From contig PDHQ01000456.1 in assembly GCA_003339415.1 (NCBI GenBank), forward strand, positions 1 through 22,728: 22,728 nt of DNA. The letters run 5' to 3'. Shown one piece after another: positions 20,111-22,728 of this stretch. The notes beneath the pieces were generated by a model that ran no database searches, was not told where the DNA came from, and worked only from the letters and a program-made list of their open reading frames with translations. Numbering within the stretch: position 1 is the stretch's first letter; each line of letters begins with the position of its first letter. This DNA comes from Ophiocordyceps camponoti-saundersi (nom. inval.). Its lineage: Eukaryota > Ascomycota > Sordariomycetes > Hypocreales > Ophiocordycipitaceae. The position numbers were made by a program, and so were the translations under genes.

Positions 20111-21290
20111 CGTAATATTATATAAGCTATTAATACGCTATTTACTCTAACTTATACTTAGCTATACGCCGCTTTAATAATAAAAATATAACTTTTATAT
20201 ATTTTACGAACTCTATACTTATAGCGACGCGGATATTATTACGGATTATACCCGTAATTACCTAATCTTACCCGTATAGCCCTTAATCTAAGCTTCTAAA
20301 AATAAGGAGATAAGGGGTAATAAAAAAGTAAGGGGCTTTACTTATTATAGCTAGGTAATAGGTATCCGGAATAAGAAATTTATAAAGTATAAGTAAGTAA
20401 AAACTTCTTAAATAGGAATATCTTATAAGGTAGGGGAAGGTTATAAAGAGTAAGCTTTTAATATATAAATTATTTAGATTAAAAGCTTAGAGAAGAAGGA
20501 AAGGAAAGACCCTTTAAGGGAAGGAAGCCTTCCTTTTATAGTTTTCCTTTTCTAAGAAACTATTTAATTATATAAGCTAGCTAGAATTTTATAGAATACG
20601 GTAAAAGCTTTATATTATAAGGATACTAGCAAATAGAATAGCTTTATTTTATTTTATTTACTTTTATCGTATTCCTTTTACTTTAAAATTAAATTCTTAC
20701 TTTAAAATTAACTTTTAATTTTAAATCTACGTAATTCTTAGCGAATAAAATAGCTTTATTCTATTTTATTATATTCTATTATATTCTATTAGCTTTTAAG
20801 TTAATAATAAATTATAATAAATAATTCTTTATTTATAATAACTAATATTTCTTTCCGTTTTTAACTATTTTTACCCGTTTCTCTTATTTTAAAAATTCTA
20901 TTTATTCTTCTTATCGATTCGTATCTTATCTTATTATCTAAGGTTTCACCTTCCAAGGTTTAGCCGTAATTTAAATATTAAATATTAGTATTTTTACTTT
21001 ATTATAGAAACTATATTATTAAGCGGCTTATATAATAAATACTACTTATATAATTAAATAATACTTTTAACTAGTATTTATATTTTAGATTATTATACGT
21101 TCCTCTTTTTATAATTTATAACTTTATAAACTTTATTATAGAAAAATAATATAAAGTATAAATAATAGTTAGTTAGGTAATTAGTTATTTTTATTCTTAT
21201 AAGAAAAAAAAGAGTATTTTAAAAAAACTTAATAAGATAAGAATAATTAATTTCTATATAAAGGGTCCTTATAACTATATTATTCGTAAC
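20111..21290. other. AT-rich DNA, possibly including the chromovirus 3' LTR
   Basis: No gene seen. A purine/pyrimidine palindrome lies near 20515-20535. An approximately 30-bp sequence around AATAGCTTTATT is repeated (20632-20660 and 20742-20770). A 10-bp ACGTTCCTCTT occurs at 21098 and 21289. The minus-strand purine tract AGAAAGAGGAAC (21291-21302) after the chromovirus pol could be its polypurine tract, which would put the 3' LTR start near 21290. I could not fix the far end of that LTR or a target duplication. Confidence 0.35.
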
Positions 21291-21359
21291 GTTCCTCTTT
21301 CTAAAGTTTTTAATCTTAAAAACTTTTTATTAAAAGTTATTTTCTTTATTATATTTTTT

Positions 21360-22636
21360 AATAAGTTTAAGTGCCTTAGTTAAGTATTTTATAAGTTCCT
21401 AAGTATTTTCTTTAAAAGAGTATCCCTTCTATTTTATTAGATAATATACTATTCCTTTTTTTATCTTTTTATCTATAATAGTTTTAAGTTTATATTCTTC
21501 TTCTAATATTATAGTTTTAATATTTTCTTCTAATTTAGTATCTTTAGGTGCTTTTTCTAGTAAAGAAATAGAAAATATAAGGTATATATATATTTTTTCA
21601 GGAAGTTTAAGCTTATAGTTAAGGTTATTTAACTGTTCTTCTATAAAGAAAGGTCCTAATTTTTTAAATTTAAAGGACTATTTTAGTTATTTAGTTTCTA
21701 TTTTTTTCTTTAGTAAATAAACCTTATCGTTTTTATTAAATAAAGGTTCTTTTTCGCGTTTCTTATTATAATAATAACTAATTCTTTTAGCTATAAAATC
21801 TAATTTTAATTTTATATTAGAAAATAAAAATCTAAGCTATTCGGTATTTTAAATAGCTTTTTTATTATTAGTTTTATCTAGTAAGCTTAATTTATAAGCT
21901 TTTAGATTAAATTTATAATTCGCTATAGTAAGCGTTATTTTAATAAATTTTAATTTAGCGGTATTATAAGCTAATTAGGCTATAATTAAGTTTATTACCT
22001 AATTATCTTATTCGTAATTAATATAAGCTTTAAAGTATTATTTTAAAGTTTAATTTAAACGTTCTATAGCTTTATCTTTTTTTAAATAGAAAGTAGTATT
22101 TAATTTATAATTAGTTCCTAATTTAGCTATAAAGCTAGCTTAAAACTTAAAGTTAAATTTTAAGTCTCTATTACTTATAATAACTTTAGGTAAGCCTCTA
22201 TCTGCTATTATAATTCTTAAAAATAAATAGCTTAATTTTTTAGTAAATAAAGCTTTTAATATAAGTATAAAATAGCTATATTTAGTTAATCTATTAGTTA
22301 TAACTAAGATAAAATTATATCCTATATTAGTTTTAAAGTTTACTAATAAGGGTAATTTAATTATAAAATTTATAGCTATATTTTCCTAAAGTTATTTAGT
22401 AACTATTATAAGTTATAAAAATCCGTAAAGCTTATACTTAAAGGCTTTAGATATATTATAAATATTATAATTCTTAATAACTTTAATAATAATCTTTTTA
22501 AGGTTTTTTATATTATAATAAGCTTTAATTTTATTATAAGTTTTTTATATTCCTTAATAGCTATAAATAAGTAATTTATAAAATTCTTTTATTATAATTT
22601 CTATTATATTAAGAGGAATAAATAGCTTTTATTTTA

Positions 22637-22638
<2 letters not shown>
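21360..22638 (-). pseudogene. Ty3/Gypsy chromovirus pol: integrase and chromodomain (degenerate)
   Basis: One continuous minus-strand frame of about 420 codons, with no indel, broken only by RIP-type stops. In order: an HHCC zinc finger, with His codons now TAT at 22580-22578 and 22559-22557 and Cys codons now TAT at 22469-22467 and 22460-22458. Then the integrase core: first Asp now AAT at 22370-22368 (motif AINF for AIDF), VITNRLTKY for VxDRLTK, second Asp now AAT at 22172-22170 (RGLPKVIISNRD), and Glu kept at 22064-22062. The second and third are 36 codons apart, the D-35-E spacing. The C-terminal domain is clear (KLGPFFIEEQ, ISLLEKAPK). It ends in a chromodomain (YLIK-stop-KGY, ENT-stop-E, about 21494-21396), where TAG replaces Trp. 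RT and RNase H would lie beyond the window end. Confidence 0.92.

Positions 22639-22728
<90 letters not shown>
22639..22728. repeat. (TAA)30 microsatellite at window end
   Basis: Thirty perfect TAA units. It interrupts the chromovirus pol frame just upstream of the integrase zinc finger, where RNase H coding sequence would be expected. Either a TAA-tailed retroposon inserted here or the assembly ended in a simple repeat. Confidence 0.98.

Noticed and set aside
20505..20545. terminator hairpin at the AAGGAAGCCTTCCTT palindrome
   Set aside because: Intrinsic bacterial-type terminators do not apply here, and no gene ends nearby. It is a chance or LTR-derived palindrome.

Overview
This window is a block of dead, nested transposable elements from the nuclear genome of a filamentous ascomycete (Pezizomycotina-type fungus). 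I see no intact gene. Most of the sequence is very AT-rich and almost lacks CA and TG dinucleotides, while TA is in large excess and CG survives. That is the signature of repeat-induced point mutation (RIP: CpA to TpA on either strand), not of ordinary CpG deamination. RIP has turned Gln and Trp codons into stops, and Asp, Cys and His codons into Asn and Tyr, so reading frames are short. Protein families can still be recognised by reading through those stops. The genus cannot be told from the sequence.

Layout. Positions 1-126 are a (TTA)n microsatellite. 127-3493 is AT-rich debris with an inverted LINE fragment (about 1971-2452), a 15-unit minisatellite (3061-3210) and a LINE 3' end (about 3240-3493). 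4037-5812 is copy 1 of a short LTR retrotransposon: 210-bp LTRs, 5-bp target duplication, and a Gag zinc knuckle but no pol. From 6639 to 18908 lies copy 3 of the same family on the minus strand, split by two insertions. The first is a roughly 700-bp retroposon (7250-7951) with a 15-bp target duplication. The second is a TIR DNA transposon (9117-18887) with an 8-bp duplication, probably hAT. Inside the DNA transposon sits a Tad1/I-like LINE (about 9511-17801). It has an ORF1 with zinc knuckles and an ORF2 with endonuclease and reverse transcriptase. Inside its reverse transcriptase, copy 2 of the LTR family (13635-15409) is inserted just after the catalytic Asp-Asp codons. Subtracting the insertions leaves 1774 bp for copy 3, against 1776 and 1775 bp for copies 1 and 2, which strongly supports this reconstruction.

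18909-21290 is more debris, including an unidentified coding remnant with a Gly/Arg-rich stretch. 21360-22638 (minus strand) is the C-terminal pol of a Ty3/Gypsy chromovirus: integrase zinc finger, D-D-35-E core and chromodomain, all in one frame. The window ends in (TAA)30.

Two zones escaped most RIP: about 10499-10837 (inside LINE ORF1) and about 16740-17700 (the LINE 3' part). The insertion order is: LTR copy 3, then the DNA transposon, then the LINE, then LTR copy 2. The small LTR family was therefore active both before and after the other two. Because it has no pol, it presumably used enzymes of another LTR element; the window contains one possible type, the chromovirus, but shows no link between them.
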